From Anaerolineae bacterium (GTDB lineage: Bacteria > Chloroflexota > Anaerolineae > B4-G1 > SLSP01), in NCBI GenBank assembly GCA_016927095.1, contig JAFGNI010000671.1:1-15577 (forward strand): a stretch of DNA of 15,577 nucleotides, given 5' to 3'. How positions within the stretch are numbered: position 1 is the first letter of the stretch; each line of letters starts with the position of its first letter. A program made the position numbers and the translations under genes. The notes beneath the pieces were generated by a model. The model did not search any database. It was not told the DNA's origin and saw only the letters and a list, made by a program, of their open reading frames with translations. This document shows positions 7,334 to 14,584 of this stretch, one piece after another.

Positions 7334-7362
7334 TTGACACAACCCAGAATCGCGACTATCAT
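7334..7362 (+). promoter_or_regulatory. Promoter of the TetR-epimerase operon
   Basis: TTGACA (7334-7339), a perfect -35, is followed after 17 bases by TATCAT (7357-7362), five of six bases of the -10 consensus. Transcription should start near 7369, at the left edge of the palindrome. Confidence 0.82.
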
Positions 7363-7369
7363 GGTACAT

Positions 7370-7383
7370 ACCGACCGGTCGGT
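7370..7383. promoter_or_regulatory. Probable TetR-family operator
   Basis: ACCGACCGGTCGGT is a perfect 14-bp palindrome starting at the expected transcription start and lying 23 bases before the TetR ATG. Palindromes of the form ACCGAC-CGGTCGGT are common TetR-family targets, so autoregulation by the adjacent gene is the simplest reading. Confidence 0.75.
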
Positions 7384-7406
7384 TTTGTTCAACCACGAAC
7401 ACCCGG

Positions 7407-8030
7407 ATGAGACACAAACAGAAGCGCGAAGAGACACGTACCCGCATCCTGGAGGTCGCAGCGTCCCTGTTCGCCCTTCACGGCTACGAGGCCACAGGTG
7501 TCGCCGAGATCTGCCATCGTGCAAGCGTCAGCAAAGGGGCCTTCTACTACCACTTCGAGAGCAAGCAGGCTGTCTTCTTGGCGCTGGCTGAGTCGTGGCT
7601 CGAGGATCTCAACACCTCGCTGGCAGACATCCTGCAGGAGACTGGCGCACCGGATACCCAGCTCCTCGCCATGGCCCATCGTCTGCAGCATGTGTTGGCA
7701 TCGCAAAGCGCGAGGCTGGGTCTGCTCCTGGAGTTCTGGACTCAAGCCAATCGTGACCCACAGGTCCGCGAGGTCGTGCTGGCGCCCTACCGGAGCTTCC
7801 GCGCACGTTTCGCGGAGTTGGTTCAGGAGGGTGTCGATCGGGGAAGGTTCTGCCCAGTCGATCCTCAGGCTGCAGCCCAGGTGATCCTCTCGCTTGCCAG
7901 CGGTCTTTTCTTCCAGGGCCTCCTCGATCCCCACGACGCAGACTGGAGCGAGATCGCCGAGACCAGCATCGAAATCCTCATCAATGGCATCGGGTGCGAC
8001 CACAAATCATACCAGCCGGACACGGCATAA
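7407..8030 (+). CDS. TetR/AcrR family transcriptional regulator
   Basis: The 207-residue protein has a clear TetR N-terminal DNA-binding domain. Residues 10-60 run from TRTRILEVAASLFALHGYEA through the recognition region SVSKGAFYYHFESKQAVF, in which GAFYYHF is the family hallmark. The C-terminal two thirds is all-helical and would form the dimer and ligand pocket; its ligand cannot be predicted. The ATG at 7407 has only a weak ribosome site but sits at the usual distance before the helix-turn-helix domain. The gene lies under a strong promoter with a palindromic operator and is followed after 18 bases by the epimerase gene, so it likely controls itself and that gene. Its effect on the downstream sugar genes, which have their own possible promoter, is unknown. 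Confidence 0.93.
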   Translation: MRHKQKREETRTRILEVAASLFALHGYEATGVAEICHRASVSKGAFYYHFESKQAVFLALAESWLEDLNTSLADILQETGAPDTQLLAMAHRLQHVLASQSARLGLLLEFWTQANRDPQVREVVLAPYRSFRARFAELVQEGVDRGRFCPVDPQAAAQVILSLASGLFFQGLLDPHDADWSEIAETSIEILINGIGCDHKSYQPDTA

Positions 8031-8048
8031 CCTACGTGAGGTGCGAAG

Positions 8049-9029
8049 ATGATCCTGGTCACCGGTGCCACCGGGCACCTTGGGAATGTATTGGTCCGCC
8101 AGCTGGTCGCCAAGGGCGTCGAAGTCCGGACGCTCGTCCTGCCGCACGATGATACCCGCGTGCTAGAGGGGCTGGCGGTTGAGCAGGTACAGGGCGACGT
8201 TCTCGACCCAACCTCGCTGCGCCACGCGCTGTCCGGTGTGGAGGTCGTCTACCATCTGGCTGGGATCATCTCGATCATGCCGGGTGCCGAGCGACTGATG
8301 CGCCGGGTCAACATCGAGGGCGTCCGCAATGTCGCGACCGCCGCCCGGGAAACCAACGTGCGCAGGATGGTCCACGTCAGCTCCATCCACGCCTTCCGGC
8401 GTATGCCGGCAGGTGTGGTGGTGGACGAGGCGATGCCTCTCGCGCTGGAAAGCCCAGAGGGCACCTACGACTACACAAAGGCCATGGGCACCGTTGCCCT
8501 CCTCGATGCCGTGCGTGCAGGGCTTGACGCGGTTGTCGTCTGTCCGACGGCTGTGATCGGGCCGCACGACTACCGCGGCTCCTTCTTAGGCAACGCCCTT
8601 CTCAACTTCGCCAGACGCCGGCTCCACTTCCTCATACCCGGCGCCTACGACTTCGTCGACGTGCGCGACATCGCCCAGGGCCTGCAACTCGCCGCGTGCC
8701 AGGGACAGCCGGGCGAGATCTACATCCTCGCCGGCACGCACGCCAGCCTCATTGAGGTCAAGACCCTGATCCAAGGCATCGCCCGCGTACACTCCGCCCA
8801 CGTCGTCTTGCCGTGGTGTGTGGCGATGGCGTGTGCCGACCTTCTCCAGCATGTCTATCGGCTGACGGGGATCAAGCCAAAGTACACCCCCTATTCGCTC
8901 TGCACGCTCCGCGATAACGCTCACTTCAGCTCGCAGAAAGCCCGCCACGGCCTCGGCTTTGAGACACGTGCACTCGAGCAGACCCTGGGCGACCTTCTCC
9001 TTTGGCACAGATCGCTGCAACCGGCTTGA
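8049..9029 (+). CDS. Extended SDR: NAD-dependent epimerase/dehydratase or dihydroflavonol-reductase-like
   Basis: This 326-residue protein begins with the nucleotide-binding loop GATGHLG (residues 6-12), followed by GD at 49-50, HLAG (69-72), SSIHAF (111-116) and the catalytic pair Y140/K144 in YDYTK. This is the extended short-chain dehydrogenase fold. The C-terminal half, with FVDVRDIAQGL and the closing KARHGLGFETRALEQTL, resembles the dihydroflavonol 4-reductase/3-beta-hydroxysteroid dehydrogenase/HpnA branch more than UDP-sugar epimerases. The substrate is therefore a ketone, aldehyde or sugar derivative not defined by sequence. GTGAGGTG lies a few bases before the ATG and the gap to the TetR stop is 18 bases, giving a two-gene operon. 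Such regulator-reductase pairs often respond to the reductase substrate, which is inference here. Confidence 0.9.
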   Translation: MILVTGATGHLGNVLVRQLVAKGVEVRTLVLPHDDTRVLEGLAVEQVQGDVLDPTSLRHALSGVEVVYHLAGIISIMPGAERLMRRVNIEGVRNVATAARETNVRRMVHVSSIHAFRRMPAGVVVDEAMPLALESPEGTYDYTKAMGTVALLDAVRAGLDAVVVCPTAVIGPHDYRGSFLGNALLNFARRRLHFLIPGAYDFVDVRDIAQGLQLAACQGQPGEIYILAGTHASLIEVKTLIQGIARVHSAHVVLPWCVAMACADLLQHVYRLTGIKPKYTPYSLCTLRDNAHFSSQKARHGLGFETRALEQTLGDLLLWHRSLQPA

Positions 9030-9046
9030 CGCCAGACCCGCCGCCC

Positions 9047-9070
9047 AAGCCGTGCCGGTTTGAACGGCTT
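9047..9070 (+). terminator. Possible weak terminator behind the epimerase gene
   Basis: AAGCCGT (9047-9053) pairs with ACGGCTT (9064-9070) across a 10-base loop, 17 bases after the stop codon. Only CTCT follows, so termination may be partial. Confidence 0.4.
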
Positions 9071-9107
9071 CTCTGCCCGTCTCGGTCACCGCGCCGTTCG
9101 TCCCCGT

Positions 9108-9136
9108 TTGCGCTGCTCCCGCTTTTACAGTAAACT
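9108..9136 (+). promoter_or_regulatory. Probable promoter of the isomerase-dehydrogenase pair
   Basis: TTGCGC (9108-9113), a 17-base spacer and TAAACT (9131-9136) give a moderate sigma-70-like match. AAAGGAG (9163-9169) then lies 8 bases before the ATG at 9178. Confidence 0.45.
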
Positions 9137-9177
9137 GGAAAGCGTTCGTTCATCCCTCGCAGAAAGGAGCTAGATAC

Positions 9178-10179
9178 ATGGCAAGACCTGTTACTCTCTT
9201 CACCGGACAGTGGGCTGACCTGACGCTGGCGACCGTCGCTGAGAAAGCAAGCGGCTGGGGCTACGATGGTCTCGAGCTCGCTTGTTGGGGCGACCACTTC
9301 GAGGTTGACAAGGCCCTCGAGGACGATGCCTACGTGCAGAGCCGCTGGGATATCCTCAACCGGTATGGCCTAAAGTGCTTCGCCATCAGCAACCATCTTG
9401 TGGGTCAATGCGTCTGTGATCCCATCGATCAACGCCACAAAGGTGTTCTGCCCGCGCGACTCTGGGGCGACGGTGATCCTGAAGGCGTGCGGCAGCGCGC
9501 CGCCGAGGAAATGAAGAACACTGCCCGCGCCGCGAGGAAGCTCGGCATCGACATTGTCAATGGCTTTACCGGCAGTGCTGTTTGGGCGATGCTCTACTTC
9601 TTCCCGCCGACCAGCCAGGCTGACATCGACGCCGGCTATCAGGACTTCGCGAACCGCTGGATTCCGATCCTTGACGTCTTCAAAGCGGAAGGCGTGAAGT
9701 TCGGACTGGAGGTGCACCCGACCGAGATCGCCTACGACATCATCACCGCAGAACGAGCCCTGGCGGCTCTCGACGACCACCCCAGTTTTGGGTTCAATTT
9801 TGACCCGAGCCACCTGATCCACCAGTTCGTGGATCCGGTGGAGTTCATCGACGCGTTCCCCGATCGTATCTTCCATGCTCACGTCAAGGACTCCCGGGTG
9901 CAACTCACCGGGCGCAGCAGCATCCTCGCCTCGCATCTCGACTTCGGCGACCCGCGTCGAGGATGGGATTTCGTCTCGCCGGGTCGCGGTGACGTGAAGT
10001 GGGATCCCATCATCCGCGCGCTCAACCGCGCCAACTATGACGGCCCCCTCTCCGTAGAGTGGGAGGACAGCGGCATGGATCGTGAGTATGGTGCCCCAGA
10101 GGCCCTCGCCATGATCCGTCGCCAGGACTTCACCCCTTCAGAAGTCGCGTTCGACGCAGCCTTCAGCAGCGAGAAGTAA
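9178..10179 (+). CDS. Sugar phosphate isomerase/epimerase family TIM-barrel protein (first copy)
   Basis: The protein has 333 residues and the AP endonuclease 2/xylose isomerase-like TIM-barrel pattern. Likely divalent-metal ligands are E178 (GLEVHPTE), D209 (NFDPSH), H235 (IFHAHVKD) and E294 (LSVEWED), one per late beta strand as in known members. An insert rich in charged residues ([19 protein letters not shown], 71-89) would form part of the active-site wall. Members isomerise or epimerise sugars and ketosugars, dehydrate inositol intermediates (IolE) or cleave C-glycosides. The specific reaction is unknown. A good ribosome site precedes the ATG. The Gfo/Idh/MocA dehydrogenase follows after 37 bases, so the two proteins very probably act on successive forms of the same substrate, for example an oxidised 3-keto sugar. 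Confidence 0.9.
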   Translation: MARPVTLFTGQWADLTLATVAEKASGWGYDGLELACWGDHFEVDKALEDDAYVQSRWDILNRYGLKCFAISNHLVGQCVCDPIDQRHKGVLPARLWGDGDPEGVRQRAAEEMKNTARAARKLGIDIVNGFTGSAVWAMLYFFPPTSQADIDAGYQDFANRWIPILDVFKAEGVKFGLEVHPTEIAYDIITAERALAALDDHPSFGFNFDPSHLIHQFVDPVEFIDAFPDRIFHAHVKDSRVQLTGRSSILASHLDFGDPRRGWDFVSPGRGDVKWDPIIRALNRANYDGPLSVEWEDSGMDREYGAPEALAMIRRQDFTPSEVAFDAAFSSEK

Positions 10180-10216
10180 CAGCGGGAAGCGGAACATCAA
10201 CACGGAGGAGGCTAGC

Positions 10217-11410
10217 ATGACAACAGGTGGCGGTTTCACCACAATGGCTGGCGCCAAAGCGGAGAAGGAGGCGCCCAGACTCGGCATCGGCATGCTGGGC
10301 TATGCCTTCATGGGCAAGGCTCACTCAAACGCCTACAAGAAGATCCCCTATATGATGTATCCGCCTCCGGCAGTGCCGGAGCTCACTGCGATCTGTGGGC
10401 GCAATGAAGCGAATGTGAGAGAGGCCGCTAGGCGTTACGGCTACCACAAATACTACACCGACTGGCACGACCTGCTCAAGGATGAGGAGGTCCAGATCTT
10501 CGACAACGGTGCGCCTAACTATCTGCACGGTGAACCGTGCATTGCAGCAGCCGAAGCGGGCAAACACCTGGTCTGCGAGAAACCCTTGGGCCTCAGTCCA
10601 GAGGAGTCCAAGGCGATGCTCGATGCTGCCGAGAAAGCTGGCGTCAAGCACCTGGTCGGCTACAACTACCGCTTTGTCCCTGCCATCCGTCTGGCGCGCG
10701 AGCTGATCGAGAGTGGCAAATTAGGCCGCATCTATCACTTTCGCGGTGTCTACCTGCAGGAGTGGGTGCTCCCCCACTACAACGTCGGTATGACGTGGCG
10801 GCTGGACAAAGACGTCGCAGGCTGTGGCGCGCTCGGCGATCTGGGCACCCATCTGATCGACCTGGGCCGGTTCCTCGTCGGCGAGATCGAGACGGTGAGT
10901 GCGATGACCCGCATCTTCGTCGATGAACGCCCCAGGGACGACGGAACCATGGCCAAGGTGGAGATCGACGATGCTTTCGTCTCCACGGTTGCCTTCGAGA
11001 ATGGCGCCATCGGCACCTTGGAGGCGACCCGTTTTGCCGCGGGACGCAAGAACCACGAGGTGATTGAGGTCAACGGCGAGAAAGGCACGATCAAGTTTGA
11101 TCTGGAACGGCTCAACGAGCTCGAGGTCCACTGGATCGATGAGGAGCCGAAGACGACCCAAGGTATGAAGACCGTGCTGGTCAGCGAACCGTACCACCCT
11201 TGGTGGTCGAACTGGTGGCCCCAGGGCCATATGATCGGCTGGGAGCATACCTTCATCCACGAGCTGACCCACCTGCTGGACTGCATCGTCAACGACAAGG
11301 ACGTCGCGCCTTACGGCGCGACCTTCCTCGATGGCTATCGAGCCGACTGTGTGGTCGCCGCGATTCTGGAGTCCGCGGAGACAAAGCGCCAAGTGGACGT
11401 CGTCTACTGA
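10217..11410 (+). CDS. Gfo/Idh/MocA family oxidoreductase (second copy)
   Basis: This 397-residue protein is longer than the first copy and has a Rossmann segment LGIGMLGYAFMGKAHSNAY (residues 22-40), the EKP motif at 121-123 (VCEKPLGL) with K122, and the active-site segment GALGDLGTHLIDLGRF (204-219) giving D208 and H212. The extra 20 residues before the Rossmann fold are low in complexity and probably flexible. Family members are NAD(P)-dependent dehydrogenases of sugars, inositols and glycosides, some oxidising the C3 hydroxyl. GGAGGAG lies 6 bases before the ATG at 10217. It follows the TIM-barrel gene after 37 bases and ends just before a strong hairpin, so the pair forms one unit. Two dehydrogenases of this family 3.4 kb apart differ widely in sequence, so they are not a recent duplication. 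Confidence 0.93.
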   Translation: MTTGGGFTTMAGAKAEKEAPRLGIGMLGYAFMGKAHSNAYKKIPYMMYPPPAVPELTAICGRNEANVREAARRYGYHKYYTDWHDLLKDEEVQIFDNGAPNYLHGEPCIAAAEAGKHLVCEKPLGLSPEESKAMLDAAEKAGVKHLVGYNYRFVPAIRLARELIESGKLGRIYHFRGVYLQEWVLPHYNVGMTWRLDKDVAGCGALGDLGTHLIDLGRFLVGEIETVSAMTRIFVDERPRDDGTMAKVEIDDAFVSTVAFENGAIGTLEATRFAAGRKNHEVIEVNGEKGTIKFDLERLNELEVHWIDEEPKTTQGMKTVLVSEPYHPWWSNWWPQGHMIGWEHTFIHELTHLLDCIVNDKDVAPYGATFLDGYRADCVVAAILESAETKRQVDVVY

Positions 11411-11431
11411 GGATCAGCAGCCCGGACAGAC

Positions 11432-11460
11432 GAGCGCTGGCCCGCACTGGGCCAGCGCTC
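11432..11460 (+). terminator. Intrinsic terminator between convergent operons
   Basis: GAGCGCTGGCCC (11432-11443) and GGGCCAGCGCTC (11449-11460) make a perfect 12-bp stem with a 5-base loop, followed on the plus strand by TGCGTTTT. It lies 21 bases after the dehydrogenase stop and 28 bases from the stop of the convergent gene, so it may also hold back transcription from the other side, where no T-run is seen. Confidence 0.85.
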
Positions 11461-11487
11461 TGCGTTTTGGGGAGATGGTGGTCGGTG

Positions 11488-12243
11488 CTAACGATTACCC
11501 TTGGCCAATCCCTGGCCAACGAGGTAGCTGTAGCTGGCCTGAACGTCGGCAACCATGTCACCGGCGGTGCGGTCCTGCTCGACGATCAGCCACTCTGGCA
11601 CATCGCCGGCGGCAGCCAGGATCGTCGGGAAGTCCATCACGCCCGCGCCCACAGCCGTCATGGGTTCAGTTGTGACGCAGGGACCGTCCTTGATGTGCAA
11701 CAGTGGCGCGCGGTCGCCCACCTCGCGCAGGACCTGGGTCACATCGCAGCCGGCGGTCTGGACCCAGTAGGTGTCGATCTCGAAGAGAATGTCGGCATCG
11801 AGTCGCTCGAGCATGACCTGATAGGGATAGACGCCCTCGACGGGTGTGTACTCCCACCAGTGGTTGTGAATGCCGAAAGCCAGCCCCGCCGCTTTGGCAG
11901 CCGCGTTCGCCTCATTGAACAGATCGCATGTGGCATGGATCTTGTCCAACGTGCTGAAGTCATCAGGGCCCTTGCCCGTCACCACGCGAGGGCAACCGAT
12001 AGCAGCCATCGCGTCCAGAACCTCGTGCTTGCTGTCCCCAAGCGGTAGTCCCGTGTGCGCGCTGGGCACCTGTAGGCCCAGCTCCTTGAAAAGCTTGCCG
12101 GCAGCTTCTGGGGAAGAGCCGGGAAATCCAGCGGGCTCGACCCCGACATAGCCCATCTCGGCGACACGGCGCACCGTGCCTTCAAAGTCATCCTGTGTGT
12201 AAGCGCGTAGCGTGTAGAGCTGCAGTGCGATTGCGGGTTTCAT
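11488..12243 (-). CDS. Sugar phosphate isomerase/epimerase family TIM-barrel protein (second copy)
   Basis: This compact 251-residue TIM barrel opens with ALQLYTLRAYTQDDFEGTVR, a start common among IolE/inosose-dehydratase-like and xylose isomerase-like proteins. Probable metal ligands are E131 (HNHWWEYTP), D157 (FEIDTYW), H183 (LLHIKDG) and E222 (IVEQDR). The WVQTAG segment after D157 is typical of this subgroup. It is 80 residues shorter than the first copy and has different loops, so the two barrels should have different substrates or reactions. The gene begins 6 bases after the ThuA stop and is therefore in one operon with it. Its end faces the strong terminator of the convergent dehydrogenase gene. 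Confidence 0.91.
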   Translation of the reverse strand: MKPAIALQLYTLRAYTQDDFEGTVRRVAEMGYVGVEPAGFPGSSPEAAGKLFKELGLQVPSAHTGLPLGDSKHEVLDAMAAIGCPRVVTGKGPDDFSTLDKIHATCDLFNEANAAAKAAGLAFGIHNHWWEYTPVEGVYPYQVMLERLDADILFEIDTYWVQTAGCDVTQVLREVGDRAPLLHIKDGPCVTTEPMTAVGAGVMDFPTILAAAGDVPEWLIVEQDRTAGDMVADVQASYSYLVGQGLAKGNR

Positions 12244-12249
12244 AGGTCT

Positions 12250-12987
<738 letters not shown>

Positions 12988-12996
12988 AGTCTGTGA

Positions 12997-13002
12997 CTCC
13001 TT
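12997..13002 (-). promoter_or_regulatory. Ribosome binding site that sets the ThuA-domain gene start
   Basis: AAGGAG on the minus strand lies 9 bases before the ATG at 12987 and supports this start over the long upstream extension. No convincing promoter was found in the 122 bases between it and the kinase-like gene. Confidence 0.75.
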
Positions 13003-13109
13003 CGGTAGTATAGACATCAACATAGCTATGGTGTGTGTGACTGCGCTCAAGCTATGCACCCTGGGCCTCCGAGGATACCCCACAGGCCACCTGGGGTGCG
13101 AACCGCCCA

Positions 13110-14177
13110 TCAGGTGATCAGCATCTCCAGTTGGCGTCGAATCTGCTCGGTAGCCGGCGCCAAGTAGGGCCAGCCATCGATGCAGTCGGATCTCAGACCC
13201 GCCAGATCAACTTGGTCCTGGACGGCGCTACGGTTCTCATACAGGATGCGCACAAGCCAATCCGTCAGGTCCTCGAGGTTGCGCCGGTAGAAGTAGAACC
13301 CAAAGACGTCTGCGTTCAGCTGCCGCACGCCACCGGCCCGCCAGTAGGCCTCAAGAAAGGCCGGTAGGTCATCACCATTGAAAGCGAAGAGATCGTGCTC
13401 GGCGGGCGCAAGCTTGACGCCCTCCCAGTCCAGCAGCGTGAGGGTATCGCGATCATCAATCAGGAGGTTCATAGCGTGGATGTCAGTATGACACAGAACT
13501 TGCGGCGGCGCAAGACGCCGCGCAAGCAAAGCAAGATTCTTGGTGCGTGCCAGAAGAGCTGCCACGGTGTCCGCGTAGGGCAGAAGCAACCTCTGCAGAT
13601 CGCGAATACCCTCGCGCGCGCCCGGCAGGACACGTGCCAACGTCCTCATACCCATCACCAGGTCTCGCTCGAAGGGCAGTTCGTAGGTCTCCAAATAGGG
13701 GCACCGCGTCCGGACGGAGCTGGTCGCCGCGTGCAGGCGCGCCACAAGGCCGGCTAGCTGCGCCCAGACGTCCGGACGATGGAGCGTCGCATCATCCGGA
13801 TTGCTGCCCTCGACATGCCGGAGCACCACAACGGTGAAGTCGTCGAAGATCCCGGTTGGCTGCCCCTCACAAGTGGCTACGGGCTGCGGGACATGGGTCA
13901 GCAGCCGTCTTCCACGCATCTCGAGCAAGAGCGGCACCGCGACCTGCATACGCGCCGCCGCCAGGCCGGCCAGCCGGGACGGGTCCAGGAGCTTGAGCAC
14001 ATACCGCTGCCCCTCTCCATGGCCTCCCACGCTTGGGTGATCGCTTTCCGACCGGATGATGTAGTTGTAAGCGACCTCCCCCTGAGGCACGTACGCCAGC
14101 TCACGAACCTTGACCCCATAGCTATCGGCAAGATAGTCGCGTAGACGCTGTTGGTCGATCTCTGGTTCAACGCGCAT
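13110..14177 (-). CDS. Phosphotransferase of the APH/choline-kinase fold
   Basis: This 355-residue protein has a kinase-like fold. A YVLKLL strand (59-64) gives K62 as the ATP-binding lysine, HTDIHAMN (230-237) is the Brenner motif with D232 as catalytic base and N237 as metal ligand, and DWEG (250-253) supplies the second metal ligand D250. The C-terminal part, [17 protein letters not shown] and the later YYxRNLED-like stretch, is closest in style to spectinomycin-phosphotransferase-type (APH(9)) proteins. Many relatives instead phosphorylate sugars, amino acids or thio-sugars, so resistance should not be assumed. It lies upstream of the ThuA and TIM-barrel genes on the same strand, with 122 bases between. 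A role as the kinase of that sugar route is possible but unproven. The ribosome site before 14177 is weak. Confidence 0.88.
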   Translation of the reverse strand: MRVEPEIDQQRLRDYLADSYGVKVRELAYVPQGEVAYNYIIRSESDHPSVGGHGEGQRYVLKLLDPSRLAGLAAARMQVAVPLLLEMRGRRLLTHVPQPVATCEGQPTGIFDDFTVVVLRHVEGSNPDDATLHRPDVWAQLAGLVARLHAATSSVRTRCPYLETYELPFERDLVMGMRTLARVLPGAREGIRDLQRLLLPYADTVAALLARTKNLALLARRLAPPQVLCHTDIHAMNLLIDDRDTLTLLDWEGVKLAPAEHDLFAFNGDDLPAFLEAYWRAGGVRQLNADVFGFYFYRRNLEDLTDWLVRILYENRSAVQDQVDLAGLRSDCIDGWPYLAPATEQIRRQLEMLIT

Positions 14178-14219
14178 AGTGTTCGGGCGGTACCTATCTG
14201 AGGCAGAGCCGCCACCACC

Positions 14220-14225
14220 ACTATA
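14220..14225 (-). promoter_or_regulatory. Possible -10 element for the phosphotransferase gene
   Basis: TATAGT on the minus strand matches five of six -10 bases and lies about 42 bases before the ATG. The -35 region 17 bases up (TTCGAG) is poor. Confidence 0.4.
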
Positions 14226-14310
14226 CTACAGAAGCGATACGGCTCGAAGGACACCGGTTTCCCGTCCCAGGGCTATCGCATCTAGACAGGCCCAGTGCAT
14301 CGGGAATTGC

Positions 14311-14334
14311 GTAGGGCGGCTGGCTGAGCCGTCC
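14311..14334 (+). repeat. REP-like hairpin, copy 1
   Basis: GTAGG is followed by an 8-bp stem, GGGCGGCT (14314-14321) and AGCCGTCC (14327-14334), with one G-U pair and a 5-base loop. Eighteen of 24 bases match copy 2 on the other strand, and several differences keep the pairing. Confidence 0.6.
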
Positions 14335-14420
14335 CCAGGCCCTTATGTCCGGCCTGTGGCGCTGGATCTTCGTCGCGGTATGCCCAAGCGTGGCGCCCCT
14401 TTCGCGCGGACCTTGCGCAG

Positions 14421-14437
14421 CGGCGGCTGCGCCGCCG
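14421..14437. repeat. GC-rich 7-bp hairpin
   Basis: CGGCGGC (14421-14427) pairs with GCCGCCG (14431-14437) around a TGC loop. It abuts REP-like copy 2 and may be part of the same repeat unit. Confidence 0.55.
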
Positions 14438-14461
14438 GGCCGGGTCGGCTACCCGGCCTAC
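14438..14461 (-). repeat. REP-like hairpin, copy 2 (inverted relative to copy 1)
   Basis: Read on the minus strand it starts GTAGG and contains the perfect stem GGCCGGGT/ACCCGGCC (14438-14445 and 14451-14458) with a 5-base loop. It points toward copy 1, giving a paired arrangement like the bacterial interspersed mosaic elements built from REP units. Confidence 0.65.
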
Positions 14462-14519
14462 ATAACAGCCCGTACGCGGCGTGGTAGCAGGTGGCCAGAC
14501 GCGCTAGCCTCGTTTCCCG

Positions 14520-14525
14520 TATAAT
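14520..14525 (+). promoter_or_regulatory. -10 element of the S8 peptidase gene
   Basis: A perfect TATAAT lies about 60 bases before the ATG at 14585. The -35 position is not a good match (AGACGC at 17-base spacing), so strength is uncertain. GAGGAC a few bases before the ATG is the likely ribosome site. Confidence 0.5.
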
Positions 14526-14584
14526 AGAGAGACAGCGCAAGGTCGCAGCAGGTACGCAGGCCCGCGCGAAATACTGAGGACCCT

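Larger units (their letters stand above)
14226..14519. other. Gene-free spacer with REP-like hairpins
   Basis: Between the divergent promoters I find no supported gene. The content is two inverted REP-like hairpins (14311-14334 and 14438-14461), a hairpin CAGGCC/GGCCTG (14336-14356) and a GC-rich hairpin CGGCGGC/GCCGCCG (14421-14437). Confidence 0.65.

Noticed and set aside
9135..9151. LacI-type operator near TGGAAAGCGTTCGTTCA upstream of the first TIM-barrel gene
   Set aside because: The inverted symmetry is poor when the two halves are compared, so it does not stand as an operator.
11200..12048. Plus-strand open frame spanning the end of the dehydrogenase and the convergent isomerase
   Set aside because: It crosses a strong terminator and overlaps two real genes. 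Its product is low-complexity and matches no family.
13007..13012. TATACT as -10 of a ThuA promoter
   Set aside because: A transcript from it would start inside the ribosome site, and no -35 element is present.
12988..13110. Long ThuA start overlapping the kinase stop, suggesting translational coupling
   Set aside because: The added 41 residues are not ThuA-like, and AAGGAG precedes the inner ATG at 12987. The overlap looks accidental.
13110..14177. Calling the kinase-like gene a spectinomycin or aminoglycoside resistance gene
   Set aside because: The fold is shared by many metabolic kinases and the neighbours are sugar enzymes. Sequence alone does not give drug specificity.
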